Below are positions 17,725 through 27,916 of a stretch of DNA of 64,000 nucleotides, in pieces. A program made the position numbers and the translations under genes. Where the stretch lies: assembly GCA_017630215.1 (NCBI GenBank), contig JAGBVR010000010.1:124001-188000 (forward strand), read 5' to 3'. Every line of letters starts with the position of its first letter. Position 1 is the first letter of the stretch. The stretch comes from Bacteroidales bacterium. GTDB lineage: Bacteria > Bacteroidota > Bacteroidia > Bacteroidales > UBA932. Below the pieces are notes generated by a model. The model was not told the DNA's origin, searched no databases, and was given only the letters and a program-made list of their open reading frames with translations.

Positions 17725-18588
17725 ATGGCAAAAAAACCACTTCATACATCACCGAGAAAGACAAAGGCCGTACCCAAAGGCAAAAAGCGAAAGACTGGCG
17801 GCAAAGGGAGAAAAAGAAAGAAGACACAGATAGAAGTAAGCCTCTGGATAGTCGGAGCCGTATTTCTCACACTTAGTCTCTGGACTATATGGCCATACTT
17901 CAAAGACGGTTCTTCTGCAGAAAAAGGAAGTATCGTCCCCAAGGGTCCCTACTGTTACGGAATTGATGTATCCCACTATCAGCAAAATATACAATGGGAC
18001 TCACTTATGGTTCTGACAGACGGAGCAAATAGGACCATACGTTCCAAGCTTACAGCCAAAGACATAAAGCCTGTGTCTTTTGTATTCATTAAAGCGACTG
18101 AAGGCAGCTCGATGAAAGACAGAGATTTCAAGAAAAACTGGGATGAGGCGGAAAAGAGGAAAATACGCAAAGGAGCATACCATTTTTTCAGAAGCTCTAA
18201 AAACGGTGAAGTTCAGGCCAGACACTTTATAAAGACTGTCGGCAAGATCAGTCCTAATGATCTGCCGCCTGTTCTGGACATTGAAACAATACATAGGGGA
18301 TGTTCGCGCAAGACATTGAACAAAAGAGCATTGGATTGGCTTGAAACCGTTTCTAATCATTATGGCAGAAAGCCTTTGGTGTATTCTTCCGCAGCATTTA
18401 TTGAGGATATTCTCTGTGAGGAAATAAAGATGAACTACCCTATCTGGGTAGCCCATTATGAAACCGAGAAACCCCGATACGACAATTGGAATATCTGGCA
18501 GTTCACTGACAAAGCAATTGTATATGGGATCGATGGCTACACTGACCTCAATGTCTGCTCGTCTGAATTCCTTAAATCTTTAAAATAA
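17725..18588 (+). CDS. Membrane-anchored GH25 muramidase (lysozyme)
   Basis: 287 residues. A very basic cytoplasmic tail (1-35, many Lys/Arg) leads into one membrane helix (about 37-59), then a periplasmic GH25 domain. Seen: YGIDVSHYQQNIQWD, FVFIKATEGS, GAYHFFR, PPVLDIE (the catalytic Asp-x-Glu) and WQFTDKA near the end. The family hydrolyses the MurNAc-GlcNAc bond of peptidoglycan. The anchor suggests a role in the cell's own wall turnover rather than attack on other cells. Confidence 0.9.
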   Translation: MAKKPLHTSPRKTKAVPKGKKRKTGGKGRKRKKTQIEVSLWIVGAVFLTLSLWTIWPYFKDGSSAEKGSIVPKGPYCYGIDVSHYQQNIQWDSLMVLTDGANRTIRSKLTAKDIKPVSFVFIKATEGSSMKDRDFKKNWDEAEKRKIRKGAYHFFRSSKNGEVQARHFIKTVGKISPNDLPPVLDIETIHRGCSRKTLNKRALDWLETVSNHYGRKPLVYSSAAFIEDILCEEIKMNYPIWVAHYETEKPRYDNWNIWQFTDKAIVYGIDGYTDLNVCSSEFLKSLK

Positions 18589-18591
18589 AGA

Positions 18592-18618
18592 ACCGCTCTC
18601 CTGCTGAAGGAGAGCGGT
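18592..18618. terminator. Bidirectional terminator between the GH25 gene and gapA
   Basis: 11-bp perfect stem ACCGCTCTCCT with loop GCTGA, between two convergent genes. Confidence 0.8.
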
Positions 18619-18644
18619 CTTATCATAATCTGATCGGAATCAAA

Positions 18645-19667
<1,023 letters not shown>

Positions 19668-19721
19668 TTAAACTTTAAATAGCATTCAATCATAGTGAAC
19701 TCTTATCCACTAAATCGATGC

Positions 19722-19729
19722 AAATTTAG
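19722..19729 (-). promoter_or_regulatory. Bacteroidota -7 box TAAATTTG for gapA
   Basis: Minus-strand TAAATTTG, about 80 bp upstream of the gapA ATG. The surE box TATCTTTG on the opposite strand is at 19751-19758, so the two genes share a divergent promoter region. Confidence 0.5.
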
Positions 19730-19791
19730 AAAAATTTATGAATATAATGCTATCTTTGCTGAGAAATTAACCAAATCTTAACTGAATTACA

Positions 19792-20607
19792 ATGCGGATA
19801 CTAATAACAAATGATGACGGATATCAGGCAAAGGGAATAAAGGTCCTTGCAGAGATAATGAAAGAGTTTGGCGAAGTAACAGTGATTGCTCCAAAGACCC
19901 ACCAATCGGGAATGTCAATGGCCGTATCTCTTGGCTTCAAGCAGATAGCACACAAAGACTTGGGAGAAGGCTGGCACTACGTAGACGCCACCCCTGCAAG
20001 CTGCGTGAAATTCGGTCTTAACACAATGTTTCTGAACAATTATCCCGACGTCGTCGTATCCGGAATCAATCATGGATCCAATGCCTCTAACGCGTCCTGC
20101 TATTCCGGCACTCTCGGAGCTGCAGAAGAGGCTGCTCTGAACGGCATTCCTGCCATCGGAGTTTCTTTGGACACATTGCATCCTGATGCGGATTTCAGCG
20201 GAGTCGCCACATATTTCGGAGAGATCTTCAAAAAGCTTATGTCAGATCTGCCACAAAAGTATGGAGTATATTACAATGTCAATTTCCCAGATATACCGGC
20301 AGAGCGGATCAAGGGCATACGGATAGGATATCAAGGACTTGGCAGATGGGTTCGCGAGTTTAAGGAATGGGACCTCAAGCATTATGAAGAATACGGAATC
20401 ACACCGGAAATGCTCGGCCAAAGTTCAACCCCCGTATTAGAAGAGGGTGAAGAGCTGTATATGATGGTGGGTGACTTCGAAGACGACCCGCGCAATACTC
20501 CTGAAGCAGACCATCTGCTTGTCAAGGAGGGATATGTCAGCATTGTTGCCCACAACGTAGATTGCACTGATTACCAAGAAGTTGAGAGATTGCAAAAGAT
20601 CTTCTGA
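19792..20607 (+). CDS. surE: 5'/3'-nucleotidase SurE
   Basis: Removes phosphate from nucleoside monophosphates and related compounds. Seen: the metal-binding start ILITNDDGYQAKGI, the loop SGMSMAVS, and SGINHGSNASNASCYSGTLG with the conserved Asn and metal site. The 271-aa length is usual. lpxB starts 2 bp after its stop, so the two are translated together, a pairing that is common in Bacteroidota. Confidence 0.94.
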   Translation: MRILITNDDGYQAKGIKVLAEIMKEFGEVTVIAPKTHQSGMSMAVSLGFKQIAHKDLGEGWHYVDATPASCVKFGLNTMFLNNYPDVVVSGINHGSNASNASCYSGTLGAAEEAALNGIPAIGVSLDTLHPDADFSGVATYFGEIFKKLMSDLPQKYGVYYNVNFPDIPAERIKGIRIGYQGLGRWVREFKEWDLKHYEEYGITPEMLGQSSTPVLEEGEELYMMVGDFEDDPRNTPEADHLLVKEGYVSIVAHNVDCTDYQEVERLQKIF

Positions 20608-20609
20608 AA

Positions 20610-21842
20610 ATGAGATACTACATCATAGCGGGAGAAGCATCGGGTGACCTTCACGGATCTAATCTGATGAAAGGAATATATGCAGAAGATTCTCAGGCGG
20701 AAATCCGCTTCTGGGGCGGCGACCTGATGAATTCTGTCTGGGGCCGTTTTCAAAACACCTCTTCCCATCTCCAGGGCCGGGAAGACAGCACTGTACTGAG
20801 AAATTCCTCAGACATGTCTTCAACATCAAGTGGTCTGGTAAGACATTACAAGGAGGGAGCCGTCATGGGATTCATTGAGGTTCTGATGAAAGCCGGCAGG
20901 CTCTTAGGCAATGTAAGATTCTGTAAGAAAGATATCCTGTCTTGGAATCCTGATGTCGTAATCCTTATTGACTACCCCGGCTTCAATTTCAAGATAGCCG
21001 AATTCGCTCACAAGGCCGGTTTCAAGGTATTCTACTACATTGCCCCGAAAGTATGGGCATCCCGCGAAGGCCGAATCAAGAAACTGAAGGCTTATGTAGA
21101 TAAACTCTTCATTGTATTCCCTTTTGAAAAGCCATATTTCGACGCGAAAGGAATCGACTATATTTACAAGGGTAATCCACTCGTAGATGCAGTGGATGGT
21201 TCAGCTGCAATGACAGAGAATCGGGAGGACTTCCTGAATCGTAACAATCTGGAAGACATGCCGATAATTGCGATGCTGGCAGGATCGCGCAAAGGTGAGA
21301 TCAGCACAATGATGCCAGTACTCACTGAGTTTGCTGCCAAACTGCATTCCATTGAAAGATATTCGCATTACCAGTTTCTGATCGCAGGGGCCCCTTCCAG
21401 AACAATGAATGATTACGAGCCATGGCTGTCAGATGAGAACCGAAAATACATCAAGGTATTGTTCGGACAGACTCAGTCGATAATCAGACATGCCGAGGCT
21501 GGGGTGATAAATTCTGGGACTGCCTCTCTTGAAACCGCATTATTCGGCACCCCACAGGTTGTCGGCTACATCACGAACCCTATAACATACAGAATCGCCA
21601 GGAAAATTGTAAAAATCAAATACATCAGTCTTGGCAATCTGATTATCGACCGTCTGGCCTTCAAAGAATTTATTCAGGATGACTGCAACAGCGATGCTCT
21701 TGTGGCTGAAATCAGAGAACTGATTGAAAACCAGCATCGCAAAACACAAATGTTATCCGATTATACTGACATCAGAAATGCTCTTGGTGGATCTGGAGCA
21801 TCATCTGCAGTAGCTAAGGCAATGATTGAAGAATTAAAATAA
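20610..21842 (+). CDS. lpxB: Lipid-A-disaccharide synthase with an N-terminal insertion
   Basis: Joins UDP-2,3-diacyl-glucosamine and lipid X to form the lipid A disaccharide at the inner membrane. Seen: AGEASGDLHGSNLM at the start, MGFIEVLMKA, WNPDVVILIDYPGFN, YYIAPKVWASREGRIK, and GTASLETALFGTPQVVGY. The oddity is residues about 41-74: between GGDLM and LVRHYKEG lie about 28 extra residues, rich in Ser, Thr and Asn, where the usual protein has a short glycine loop. The frame is intact on both sides. Confidence 0.92.
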   Translation: MRYYIIAGEASGDLHGSNLMKGIYAEDSQAEIRFWGGDLMNSVWGRFQNTSSHLQGREDSTVLRNSSDMSSTSSGLVRHYKEGAVMGFIEVLMKAGRLLGNVRFCKKDILSWNPDVVILIDYPGFNFKIAEFAHKAGFKVFYYIAPKVWASREGRIKKLKAYVDKLFIVFPFEKPYFDAKGIDYIYKGNPLVDAVDGSAAMTENREDFLNRNNLEDMPIIAMLAGSRKGEISTMMPVLTEFAAKLHSIERYSHYQFLIAGAPSRTMNDYEPWLSDENRKYIKVLFGQTQSIIRHAEAGVINSGTASLETALFGTPQVVGYITNPITYRIARKIVKIKYISLGNLIIDRLAFKEFIQDDCNSDALVAEIRELIENQHRKTQMLSDYTDIRNALGGSGASSAVAKAMIEELK

Positions 21843-21843
21843 T

Positions 21844-21874
21844 GGCGAAAGAAAACTTAATATTTTCTTTCGCC
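21844..21874. terminator. Bidirectional terminator between lpxB and yggS
   Basis: 12-bp perfect stem GGCGAAAGAAAA with its complement, loop CTTAATA. It overlaps the final codons and stop of yggS. The U-rich arms serve both strands. Confidence 0.75.
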
Positions 21875-22561
21875 GAATATCATAGACCCCACACGTATCA
21901 TTGTAGAACCCATTTCTATGGCAATATGATAGTCGTCCGACATTCCCATTGATATTTCCCTGCAGTCTGAGCCCCGCTTGCCTCCCTTACTTATATGCTC
22001 ACGCATCGTATCAGAAATCTCCTTCAGACGCTGGAAATCCGCCCTTATAATCTGTTCGTCATCGGTATATGTAGCCATACCCATCACTCCAGAAATATGA
22101 ATGAAGTCATATCTGCACGAGCTGGAAATAATATCCAAGACTTCCTGTCGTGATAATCCCTGCTTAGTCTCATCACTAGAGATAAAGCATTCTAAAAGAA
22201 CATTTAAAACTTTATTGTTCGCTCTCCCCCAGTTATTAATGGCTTCCAAAAGCCGCACAGAATCCACCGACTGGATCAATGATGCATATGGGAGTACCAT
22301 CTTCAATTTATTGGTTTGGAGATGCCCTATGAAATGCCACTCGATATCCGACATGTAGTCAGGATCGTCCTTCTCAGCACGAATTTCCTCAAGCCTCTTC
22401 ACTTTGGCAAGCAATTCCTGAGGACGGCTTTCGCCAAAAATCCTCTGACCGGCCTCATACGCCTCCTCTATTGCTTCAAACGGGTGGAATTTAGAAACTG
22501 CCACCAACTTTACAGTTGCTGGCAGTTCTGATTGCAATTTATTGATTATTTCCTTGATCAT
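21857..22561 (-). CDS. yggS: YggS/PLPBP family pyridoxal-phosphate homeostasis protein
   Basis: 234 residues, single-domain TIM-barrel PLP-binding protein. Seen: VKLVAVSKFHPFEAI with the PLP lysine in VSKFH, IFGESRPQEL, WHFIGHLQTNK, GVMGMATYTDD, and EISMGMSDDYHIAIEMGSTM. It buffers PLP and affects amino-acid balance in other bacteria. The start codon touches the yidC stop at 22561, so it is translated after yidC. Confidence 0.93.
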   Translation of the reverse strand: MIKEIINKLQSELPATVKLVAVSKFHPFEAIEEAYEAGQRIFGESRPQELLAKVKRLEEIRAEKDDPDYMSDIEWHFIGHLQTNKLKMVLPYASLIQSVDSVRLLEAINNWGRANNKVLNVLLECFISSDETKQGLSRQEVLDIISSSCRYDFIHISGVMGMATYTDDEQIIRADFQRLKEISDTMREHISKGGKRGSDCREISMGMSDDYHIAIEMGSTMIRVGSMIFGERKY

Positions 22562-24414
22562 TATCTGCGGTGCTGCTGTTTCTGCATCTGTTCCTGCATT
22601 CTCTGAGCTTCTTCAAGTCTCTGCTGCCACTTTGACTTCTTCTTAGGCTGATTTGCCCTCAGCATCATATCAGCACGCACCTTCTCTTCAGTAACCACGA
22701 ACTTACGGATGTACCATGTCATGATCATAGTAATGATATTAGAAAGAAGGTAATAGTAGCTGAGAGCTGCCGAGAGATTGTTACAGATAAAGAACATCAT
22801 GATCGGCATAAGATAAAGGCTCATGAACTTCATACCAGCCATATTCGGATCATCAGACATCTGAGATGCTGTCATCTTTGAATAGAAGAACATTGTCAAG
22901 GCCATAAGAAGGGCGAACAATGAAAGATGATCACCAAGAAGCGGAACATTCACTCCGAAATCCCAGATAGAATCATATGCACTGAGGTCATCAGCCCATA
23001 GGAACTTCTGCTGGCGAAGCTCGATAGATGCCGGGAAGAATCGGAACATCGCGAAGAGGATTGGCATCTGAAGAAGCATCGGAAGACATCCTCCCATAGG
23101 ACTGATTCCAGCTTTCTGATATAACTCCATCATAGCCTGCTGTTTCTTCATTGCATCCTTCTCATTAGGATACTTGGCATTGAGCTTGTCAATCTCCGGC
23201 TTGATTACCTGCATCTTAGCTGATGATTTGTATGACTTTATTGTCAATGGAGAAATCAAAAGTTTGATGAGGATGGTCATCAAAAGTATTACAAGACCGT
23301 AATTATGAATGAATTTGCCAAGGAGGTCAAAGCAAGGAATTATTACAAAACGGCTGAACCATGCGACCATCCAACCTCCGAGAGGGATAATTCTCTCATA
23401 ATTCTGATCATAAGACTTAAGTGTACGGTAGTCATTAGGACCAAAATAGAATTCGTAAGGAATTGTCACATTATTGGAACCCGGCTGAAAATCAGAACGA
23501 AGTCTCGCAGAACATGCCATGAGCTTACCATCATTCTTATACTCACTCTCAGAAAAGAACTTGAGAGAAAGATCGGCTGAAGCAAACTCGTTGCGAGCAG
23601 TCATGATGGCAGAGAAGAACTGCTGCTGGAATGCAAACCATTTGAGTCTGGTGTCAATACGTTCGTTTCCGTCACGACCTCTTCCCATATTTTCCGGCTT
23701 CTTGTCTCCGGTGAAATAATAGTCAAGGTTGGAATACTGCTTTTCATTCTTGTAACCTTTCTCCAGACGCGGAATCACCACCGACCAGTCAATATCAAGC
23801 ATTGACACATTACGAGGAATGATACCGTCCATATTTACAAGAGAAAGCTCATTCTGCATCATGTAGCTGTCTGCAGGAAGGTAAAATCTCTGCTGGATAT
23901 ATCCTCCACCAGCAAAAGGAAGTTGCATAACAAGTGTGGAATCAGTATGTTCCGCCACATGGAAGACAAAATCCTTTGTATTTATATTCTCACCCGCATA
24001 AAGACTTATGCCATACTGGCTTGCGCCCTTTTCAATCAGATAGAGAGCCGTGCTGTCATAAGCCATATAGCCATTGACCTTGACTGAATATGGCTGAGCA
24101 CCACGCGTAGTGAACTCTATCTCCACCTTATCGTTTGCCAGTTTATAGAATGACTCAGACGCGAGTCTCGCTTCAGTAAGAAGACTATCCTTATACGCTG
24201 GCAGCGTCTTTACCTGAACATCATTTTCAGGCAGAATCCCCTGCGCTCTCTTCATAGAGTCCATAGCCATCGCAGCCATCTGCTCTACACGTGCGATAGA
24301 ATCAAGCTGATATTGTGCTTCTAACTGTTTTGTTCTCTGTCTTGACTGATACCATGAAAATCCCATCAATATGGCAAAGATCAAGACAAATCCTGTCAAA
24401 TTACTCTTATTCAT
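22561..24414 (-). CDS. yidC: Membrane protein insertase YidC
   Basis: 617 residues. An N-terminal helix (5-22) is followed by a large periplasmic beta domain (about 60-340) and then the conserved membrane core: MVAWFSRFVIIPCFDLLG, KLLISPLTIKSYKSSAKM with the cytoplasmic hairpin, GGCLPMLLQMPILFAMF, and further helices. It ends in a basic tail (KKKSKWQQRLEEAQ onward) of the kind that binds ribosomes. It folds and inserts inner-membrane proteins with or without SecYEG. Downstream of the DUF349 gene and coupled to yggS. Confidence 0.96.
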   Translation of the reverse strand: MNKSNLTGFVLIFAILMGFSWYQSRQRTKQLEAQYQLDSIARVEQMAAMAMDSMKRAQGILPENDVQVKTLPAYKDSLLTEARLASESFYKLANDKVEIEFTTRGAQPYSVKVNGYMAYDSTALYLIEKGASQYGISLYAGENINTKDFVFHVAEHTDSTLVMQLPFAGGGYIQQRFYLPADSYMMQNELSLVNMDGIIPRNVSMLDIDWSVVIPRLEKGYKNEKQYSNLDYYFTGDKKPENMGRGRDGNERIDTRLKWFAFQQQFFSAIMTARNEFASADLSLKFFSESEYKNDGKLMACSARLRSDFQPGSNNVTIPYEFYFGPNDYRTLKSYDQNYERIIPLGGWMVAWFSRFVIIPCFDLLGKFIHNYGLVILLMTILIKLLISPLTIKSYKSSAKMQVIKPEIDKLNAKYPNEKDAMKKQQAMMELYQKAGISPMGGCLPMLLQMPILFAMFRFFPASIELRQQKFLWADDLSAYDSIWDFGVNVPLLGDHLSLFALLMALTMFFYSKMTASQMSDDPNMAGMKFMSLYLMPIMMFFICNNLSAALSYYYLLSNIITMIMTWYIRKFVVTEEKVRADMMLRANQPKKKSKWQQRLEEAQRMQEQMQKQQHRR

Positions 24415-24472
24415 CTGTTATTTATAATGTTACACAAACTGACGGTGACCTTCATCGGCCACCGCCATTTGA

Positions 24473-26263
24473 TTATTCCTGGTTTTCTGATTCTGTGAGA
24501 ACTCTGATCTGATCTGCCAGTGCTTTGAGTTCTTCCTTAGACTGAGCGATTCTTTCCTCCATCTGCTTTACAAGCGGTGCAGAATTCTTTGACATTGAGA
24601 AAAATCCTATATTATTCTCATATGTAACGATATCCTGCTCAAGCTGGTGGTACTTCTGGATGAGTCTTTCCTTCTCGGAGAGCGCCGGTCTGCCACCTCT
24701 TGTACGACGGCCGTTTCCACGACCATTATGCGGGAACTTGGCATTGACTGCTTCCTTGTATGCCTGAGCGATATTGTCCTTCTCCTTGAATGGTACGAAT
24801 CCGATCTCCTGCCATCTCTTCTGGAATTCCTGCATCGCAGCAACATCAGACTCATCTCCCTTGAGTTCATACGCCTTGATCTCCTCGATCAGACGCTGCT
24901 TTGCCTTGAGATTACCATAGAAGTCATTCTCCGGCTTTGCATGCTTGTCACGCTCTGCAAAGAACTCATCGCATGCTGCGCGGAATCTCTTCCAAAGCTG
25001 CTCAGACTTCTTGCGCGGCACTGCCCCGATCTCCTTCCACTGCTTCTGCAGACTGATGAACTGATCCGTTGCCTTCTTCCACTCGGTGCTTGACTTAAGA
25101 GCCTCAGCTGCCTCGCAGAGAGAGATCTTCTTATCAAGGTTTGTATTGATGCTGTCCTTATACTCTGTATAGAAGTCACGCTTGCGACCATAGAACTTGT
25201 CACATGCAGCACGGAAGCGGTCATAAATCTTCTGATTTTCCTTTTTCGAGGCAAAACCGATAGTCTTCCACTCTTTCTGGATATCCTCGATTTCCTTAGA
25301 GAAAGCATTCCACTCGTTAGAGTTGGTAACCTCTCTTTCAGCGATTTCCTCGACCTTCTCGCAAAGAGCTGTCTTTTTGACAAGATTCTCAGCCTGCTGT
25401 TCCTTGATTCCTTCGAAGAATGCCTGATACTTCTTATTAATCACTGCAGTAGCAGCTTTGAAACGATCCCAGATCTGATCTCTATACTCTTTTGCTACAG
25501 GTCCGAACTCCTTCCACTGCTCATGAAGCTTCTGCAGTTCGCGGAAAGCTTCCACAACATTAGCATTCTCGGAAAGCTTCTCAGCAAATGCACAGAACTG
25601 CTCCTTTGCCTCAAGGTTCTTCTTGAAATCAAGGTCACGAAGTTCGCGATTTATCTTGACCATATCATAGAACTGCTCCACATAGAGCTGATATGTCTCG
25701 TTGATATTTCTATAGTTCTGAGCCGGCACAGGGCCTATAGCCCTCCAGCGATTCTGGATTTCACGGAACTCTGGGAATGTTGCATTGACATCCTCCTGTT
25801 TCTCTAGAAGTGTCTTAAGGTCTGCGATTACAGCTTCCTTTGCTGCGAGATTGTCCTCGCGTTCTTTTTCGAGCTGCCTGTTATATTCGGCACGCTCCTT
25901 CTTATATTTATTGTAAAGTTCCTTGAAGCCTCTTTCTACTTCTGCAAAAGGATTCTCGCTTACCGTATCCTCGACAGGCGCAGCTGTCTCCTCAGCTTCC
26001 TCTACCTCAGGCAGCACATCAACAGCTGTCAGACCGGCATCAGCCTTTTCCTTCTGAAGTCTCTTGTAGAAGGCAGACTTGATAGCCTCGGCTTCCTTGG
26101 ACATCTTCATTCTTTCCTCATTCTGAACAAGTTCTTCAAAAAGCCTGATAAGCTCTGCCAGGGTCTTTTCAGAATAATTTACAGCTGGTTCTGCATTTTC
26201 CACAGTCTCAGCCAATACTACATCTGATGTCAGTTCAACATCAGGGATGATCACGTCACTCAT
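24473..26263 (-). CDS. DUF349 repeat coiled-coil protein
   Basis: 596 residues, very rich in Lys and Glu and almost wholly helical. Several repeats carry the DUF349 pattern WKEIGPVPxxxxxxLWxRF (for example [53 protein letters not shown] and [19 protein letters not shown]), about one per 75 residues. An acidic N-terminal tail precedes the repeats. The function of the family is not settled. The -7 box TATATTTG (minus strand, 26309-26302) lies about 40 bp upstream. Followed by yidC, 58 bp on. Confidence 0.9.
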   Translation of the reverse strand: MSDVIIPDVELTSDVVLAETVENAEPAVNYSEKTLAELIRLFEELVQNEERMKMSKEAEAIKSAFYKRLQKEKADAGLTAVDVLPEVEEAEETAAPVEDTVSENPFAEVERGFKELYNKYKKERAEYNRQLEKEREDNLAAKEAVIADLKTLLEKQEDVNATFPEFREIQNRWRAIGPVPAQNYRNINETYQLYVEQFYDMVKINRELRDLDFKKNLEAKEQFCAFAEKLSENANVVEAFRELQKLHEQWKEFGPVAKEYRDQIWDRFKAATAVINKKYQAFFEGIKEQQAENLVKKTALCEKVEEIAEREVTNSNEWNAFSKEIEDIQKEWKTIGFASKKENQKIYDRFRAACDKFYGRKRDFYTEYKDSINTNLDKKISLCEAAEALKSSTEWKKATDQFISLQKQWKEIGAVPRKKSEQLWKRFRAACDEFFAERDKHAKPENDFYGNLKAKQRLIEEIKAYELKGDESDVAAMQEFQKRWQEIGFVPFKEKDNIAQAYKEAVNAKFPHNGRGNGRRTRGGRPALSEKERLIQKYHQLEQDIVTYENNIGFFSMSKNSAPLVKQMEERIAQSKEELKALADQIRVLTESENQE

Positions 26264-26301
26264 AATAATGGAGTTTATTTAGTTAAAATTCATACAAGTG
26301 G

Positions 26302-26309
26302 CAAATATA
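26302..26309 (-). promoter_or_regulatory. Bacteroidota -7 box TATATTTG for the DUF349 gene
   Basis: Minus-strand TATATTTG. The divergent trmD box TATTTTTG on the plus strand is at 26342-26349. Confidence 0.5.
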
Positions 26310-26380
26310 CCATTTTTTTAGTAAAACTCACATCAAAATATTATTTTTGCAAAATAAATATCTTATATCACGAATTTATT

Positions 26381-27058
26381 ATGAGAATAGACATCATAAC
26401 CGTAGTGCCGGAGCTTCTTGAAAGTCCTCTGAGTCACTCGATTGTAGGCCGCGCCATCAAGAAAGGACTTGTAGAAATCCATATACATAATCTTAGGAAA
26501 TACGGCAAGGGACCGCGGCAGCAGGTGGACGACTACAGCTACGGCGGAGACGCCGGTATGGTCATAATGCTGGAACCAGTATATAACATGATCCAGGAGC
26601 TCAAGGCTGAAAGGAACTACGATGAAGTCATATTCATGTCACCCGACGGTGAAATCCTGAATCAAGGAATTTCCAATGAACTTTCGCTCAAGGAAAATAT
26701 CATTCTTCTATGCGGACATTATAAAGGTATCGACCACCGTATAAGGGAGCACCTCGTCACAAGAGAAATTTCGTGTGGAGACTACGTGCTCAGCGGTGGC
26801 GAACTCCCTGCCGCTATCCTGGCGGACTCCATCATCAGACTGATTCCCGGAGCGCTTTCAGATGAAACATCCGCACTGAGCGACAGTTTCCAGGACGGGC
26901 TTGTATCCCCTCCCGTATACACCCGCCCTGCAGAGTTCAATGGCTGGAAAGTACCAGAGGTTCTGCTTAGCGGAAATCCGAAACTTATAAGACAATGGCA
27001 GGATGAACAAGCCATCGAACGTACAAAACAGCTCCGCCCGGATCTTTTGAAAGAATAA
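26381..27058 (+). CDS. trmD: tRNA (guanine37-N1)-methyltransferase
   Basis: Methylates G37 of tRNAs with G36, which prevents frameshifts. Seen: the SPOUT-fold trefoil-knot segments [28 protein letters not shown] and [14 protein letters not shown], and [19 protein letters not shown]. 225 residues, the usual size. It stands alone rather than in the rpsP-rimM-trmD-rplS operon of many bacteria. The -7 box TATTTTTG is at 26342-26349. Confidence 0.96.
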   Translation: MRIDIITVVPELLESPLSHSIVGRAIKKGLVEIHIHNLRKYGKGPRQQVDDYSYGGDAGMVIMLEPVYNMIQELKAERNYDEVIFMSPDGEILNQGISNELSLKENIILLCGHYKGIDHRIREHLVTREISCGDYVLSGGELPAAILADSIIRLIPGALSDETSALSDSFQDGLVSPPVYTRPAEFNGWKVPEVLLSGNPKLIRQWQDEQAIERTKQLRPDLLKE

Positions 27059-27070
27059 AAGTAAAAATTA

Positions 27071-27101
27071 TTTGCAAATATCAATTTAATATCTAAATTT
27101 G
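27071..27101 (+). promoter_or_regulatory. Bacteroidota promoter with a long leader
   Basis: TTTG at 27071-27074, a 19-bp spacer, and TAAATTTG at 27094-27101. Transcription would begin near 27106, 140 bp ahead of the gene at 27246, with an intrinsic terminator in between. Confidence 0.7.
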
Positions 27102-27120
27102 CATTCGACATAACGATTTA

Positions 27121-27141
27121 ATGTCAATCAGACGTTTCTAA
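27121..27141 (+). other. Possible leader peptide MSIRRF
   Basis: A 6-codon frame (ATG, TCA, ATC, AGA, CGT, TTC, stop) about 15 bases after the predicted transcription start and 54 bases before the terminator hairpin. The arrangement fits an attenuator leader, but such a short frame can occur by chance. Confidence 0.3.
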
Positions 27142-27194
27142 CCACTAATAATTAATCATCCCAATAGGGAAATACACTACACTACTAACTAACC

Positions 27195-27224
27195 AAAAAA
27201 TCCCGCAGTGATGCGGGATTTTTT
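27195..27224 (+). terminator. Strong intrinsic terminator in the leader of the 27246 gene
   Basis: 13-bp perfect stem AAAAAATCCCGCA with its complement, loop GTGA, followed by T. It lies 21 bp before the ATG at 27246, so it either ends a short RNA begun near 27106 or attenuates the gene. Confidence 0.85.
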
Positions 27225-27245
27225 ACTGACTTTAAAAATTGGATT

Positions 27246-27827
27246 ATGGAAGAGAATATACAATATTATGAAACTTATGAGCAGAATCTTCAGAGGGAGA
27301 TTCTGAGAATGTGCACCAGTCTTGGAATGCTTGACGGCGAACTGCTCAGTTCAGAGGATATCGATCAGAAATGGAAGGAATGGGCACCTGAATACATAGC
27401 TGAAGCACTTCCGGAAGTGAACAGCTATCCGGAATTCGCCATCGCCTGTGCCGGATATGCAGGAATGGCTGTAGCTCAGTGGTGGGACCAGGACTGGGGA
27501 CGCCATCACAGTGCAAAGTACGAGAGTCTGCACGGACCACGCGGATTCGACGATATGGACGAATCCATCGTCCAAAACATCCTGGGCCTAACTCTTGACT
27601 CTGTAGATGCCAAGCAGATCATGAACATTCTGCTCTGTTGTGCACAGAAGGCATCGACATTCATTCAGCACGAACATATCGAGCATCAGACTGTAAAGGC
27701 ATTCCATATTTTCGCACGTACAGTGAAGGTTATGTTCCGCACAGGTGCAGCTCTCCAGCTGAAACGTCTGGGATATAAATTCCATAAAGTAGCACTGGAC
27801 AGATCAGGCAGCAAGCTTCTGTCATAG
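27246..27827 (+). CDS. Conserved hypothetical protein, 193 aa
   Basis: I do not recognise the family. It has no signal peptide and no strong membrane helix. It is mostly helical, with an aromatic cluster YAGMAVAQWWDQDWGRHH at about 77-94, a Cys pair in LLCCAQ, and IQHEHIEHQTVKAFH, which holds several His and Glu that could bind a metal. It is transcribed from a promoter 145 bp upstream through a leader with a terminator. It ends at a two-way terminator shared with a TonB receptor. Confidence 0.7.
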   Translation: MEENIQYYETYEQNLQREILRMCTSLGMLDGELLSSEDIDQKWKEWAPEYIAEALPEVNSYPEFAIACAGYAGMAVAQWWDQDWGRHHSAKYESLHGPRGFDDMDESIVQNILGLTLDSVDAKQIMNILLCCAQKASTFIQHEHIEHQTVKAFHIFARTVKVMFRTGAALQLKRLGYKFHKVALDRSGSKLLS

Positions 27828-27845
27828 TTCCTGCATACACCAGTA

Positions 27846-27902
27846 AAATGATAAGGTCTCATAACGGTCAGAACAGCTTACCGTCATGAGACCTTATCAT
27901 TT
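27846..27902. terminator. Bidirectional terminator, 17-bp stem plus inner stem
   Basis: Arms 27846-27862 and 27886-27902 pair perfectly, and an inner ACGGT/ACCGT pairing continues the stem. Lies between the convergent 27246 gene and the TonB receptor. Confidence 0.85.
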
Positions 27903-27916
27903 ATTTAGAATAAGAC

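Noticed and set aside
20730-20832. The LpxB insertion as a frameshift
   Set aside because: The frame is the same before and after the segment and the protein continues normally, so it is an in-frame insertion.
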